Assembly (NCBI GenBank): GCA_016929205.1
Contig: JAFGJF010000410.1
Span: 1-7,727, forward strand
Source of the DNA: Anaerolineae bacterium
Lineage (GTDB): Bacteria; Chloroflexota; Anaerolineae; JAFGEY01
Reading direction: 5' to 3'
DNA length: 7,727 bases
The notes under the pieces: model-generated
The model's database searches: none
What the model was told of the DNA's origin: nothing
The model's input: only the letters and a program-made list of their open reading frames with translations
Position numbers and translations under genes: made by a program
Shown: positions 7,207 through 7,727 of the stretch, piece after piece
Position numbering within the stretch: position 1 is the first letter of the stretch
Layout of the letters: each line of letters begins with the position of its first letter

Positions 7207-7494
7207 TCAGCCACCCATGACTATTGGGACAATATAGACCAGATCGTTATACGAAACGACCGTTTGTAACCCCTGCCGAAAACGGACGTGTTCGTCGTTC
7301 ACATAGATCTGCATTGTAGGACGGAAACGGCCATCTTGATCGCACAGCGTTTCAGCCAGTTCGGGAAAACGCCCGGCCAGACGTTGCAGCACGTGCAGCA
7401 CTGTGTCACCATCGGGATCGACATCGACCGTGACCTCGGAAACGCCGCCGATCTTGAGACGAAACGCACCGGGAAACCTCACACGGACGCCCAC
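7207..7494 (-). CDS. MoaD/ThiS-like sulfur carrier protein with C-terminal Gly-Gly
   Basis: A 95-residue ubiquitin-fold protein. It opens with the beta strand VRVRFPGAFRLK and ends with IYVNDEHV (63-70), YNDLVYIVP (82-90) and a terminal Met-Gly-Gly. In this family the last glycine is adenylylated by a MoeB/ThiF-type E1 enzyme and converted to a thiocarboxylate, the sulfur donor for molybdopterin (MoaD) or thiazole (ThiS). Placement directly before an AOR gene points to pterin dithiolene formation for the tungsten/molybdenum cofactor, probably a dedicated copy. The GTG at 7492-7494 was chosen because AGGAAGG (7504-7510) lies 9 bases upstream and the protein then begins right at the first strand. 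The frame is open up to an ATG at 7530, but that would overlap the preceding gene by 52 bases and add 12 residues outside the fold. With the chosen start the overlap is 16 bases, suggesting translational coupling. A second GTG (7480-7482) would overlap the stop as GTGA but would trim the first strand. Confidence 0.85.
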   Translation of the reverse strand: MGVRVRFPGAFRLKIGGVSEVTVDVDPDGDTVLHVLQRLAGRFPELAETLCDQDGRFRPTMQIYVNDEHVRFRQGLQTVVSYNDLVYIVPIVMGG

Positions 7495-7727
7495 GAGACC
7501 AGTCCTTCCTGGCACAGCACTCCAACCCAATCCACAGCCACATCGCCATACTGCCGCCCAATCTGTCGCAAGGTTAGCGAACCATCCAGCCCGGAGATCA
7601 ATTGATCGCAGCCGGAGGGAACCACGATCACCGCGCTCTTGGAAAAAAGCAGATCCACGCCATGCTCAGTATGGTGAGCAAACGTTCCCACTGGACGCAG
7701 TTGATCGAACAACCTCAATTCAAGACC
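7479..7727 (-). CDS. PqqD-like winged-helix protein (5' end outside window)
   Basis: The last 82 codons of a gene that enters from the right edge. The frame is open to base 7727, and the only start inside (TTG, 7716-7718) has no ribosome binding site, so this is probably a C-terminal part. The visible protein fits the PqqD-type fold: a beta-hairpin segment GVDLLFSKSAVIVV (about 24-37), a helix CDQLISGL (about 41-48), the diagnostic DGSLTLRQI turn and helix (about 49-57), and a final helix ending GVLCQEGLV (about 70-78). PqqD domains (RiPP recognition elements) bind a peptide or protein substrate and present it to a radical SAM or other modifying enzyme. They occur alone or fused to that enzyme, so this could be either a stand-alone chaperone or the tail of a larger maturase. 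It overlaps the MoaD-like gene by 16 bases and is co-transcribed with the AOR. The family call rests on pattern alone. Confidence 0.6.
   Translation of the reverse strand, partial: GLELRLFDQLRPVGTFAHHTEHGVDLLFSKSAVIVVPSGCDQLISGLDGSLTLRQIGRQYGDVAVDWVGVLCQEGLVSWASV
7504..7510 (-). promoter_or_regulatory. Ribosome binding site deciding the MoaD-like start
   Basis: On the minus strand AGGAAGG sits 9 bases before the GTG at 7492-7494, inside the coding region of the preceding PqqD-like gene. It favours that GTG over the ATG at 7530 and over the GTG that overlaps the upstream stop codon. Confidence 0.6.

Noticed and set aside
7207..7530. MoaD-like gene starting at the ATG at 7530
   Set aside because: This start would overlap the upstream gene by 52 bases and add residues outside the fold. 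The GTG at 7494 has a well-placed ribosome binding site.

Overview
The window looks like a chromosomal segment of an uncultured bacterium, most probably a Chloroflexota member of the Anaerolineae type. This is inferred from the style of the proteins, not from a marker gene. The signs are a one-helix serine/threonine kinase, a large exported protein with Thr-Pro-rich linkers, a tungsten-type aldehyde:ferredoxin oxidoreductase (AOR), and -35/-10 promoters of the ordinary housekeeping type. The DNA is fairly GC-rich and coding is dense. The largest non-coding gaps are about 177 and 111 bases. No rRNA, tRNA, insertion sequence or CRISPR array was seen.

Layout, left to right. (1) Bases 1-880, plus strand: nearly all of a Hanks-type Ser/Thr kinase, cut at the left edge just before its ATP-binding lysine. 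(2) Bases 884-3895, minus strand: a 1003-residue exported and membrane-anchored protein built on a glycoside hydrolase family 3 (GH3/NagZ-like) fold. Both catalytic signatures are degenerate, so it is probably a non-catalytic relative. It ends three bases from the kinase stop codon. (3) Bases 3896-4072: a divergent intergenic region with a good promoter facing each way. (4) Bases 4073-5188, plus strand: a Tat-exported DUF362 protein. (5) Bases 5189-5299: a convergent gap filled by a large palindrome with 10-base internal periodicity. It is probably a dispersed intergenic repeat that also terminates the AOR operon. (6) Bases 5300-7727, minus strand: a three-gene operon, read right to left. It holds a PqqD-like winged-helix protein (5' end outside the window), a MoaD/ThiS-like protein ending in Gly-Gly, and an AOR-family enzyme.

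How the genes may work together: the right-hand operon is the clearest functional unit. AOR-family enzymes carry a tungsten (or molybdenum) bis-pterin cofactor and a [4Fe-4S] cluster. A MoaD-like sulfur carrier is the protein that supplies the dithiolene sulfurs of such a pterin. A PqqD-like domain usually hands a peptide or protein substrate to a radical SAM enzyme. The set therefore suggests an enzyme encoded with its own cofactor-supply or maturation factors; the missing partner probably lies beyond the right edge. The left half concerns the cell envelope and signalling: a membrane kinase, a GH3-fold envelope protein and an exported DUF362 protein. Nothing in the sequence shows that these three act together.
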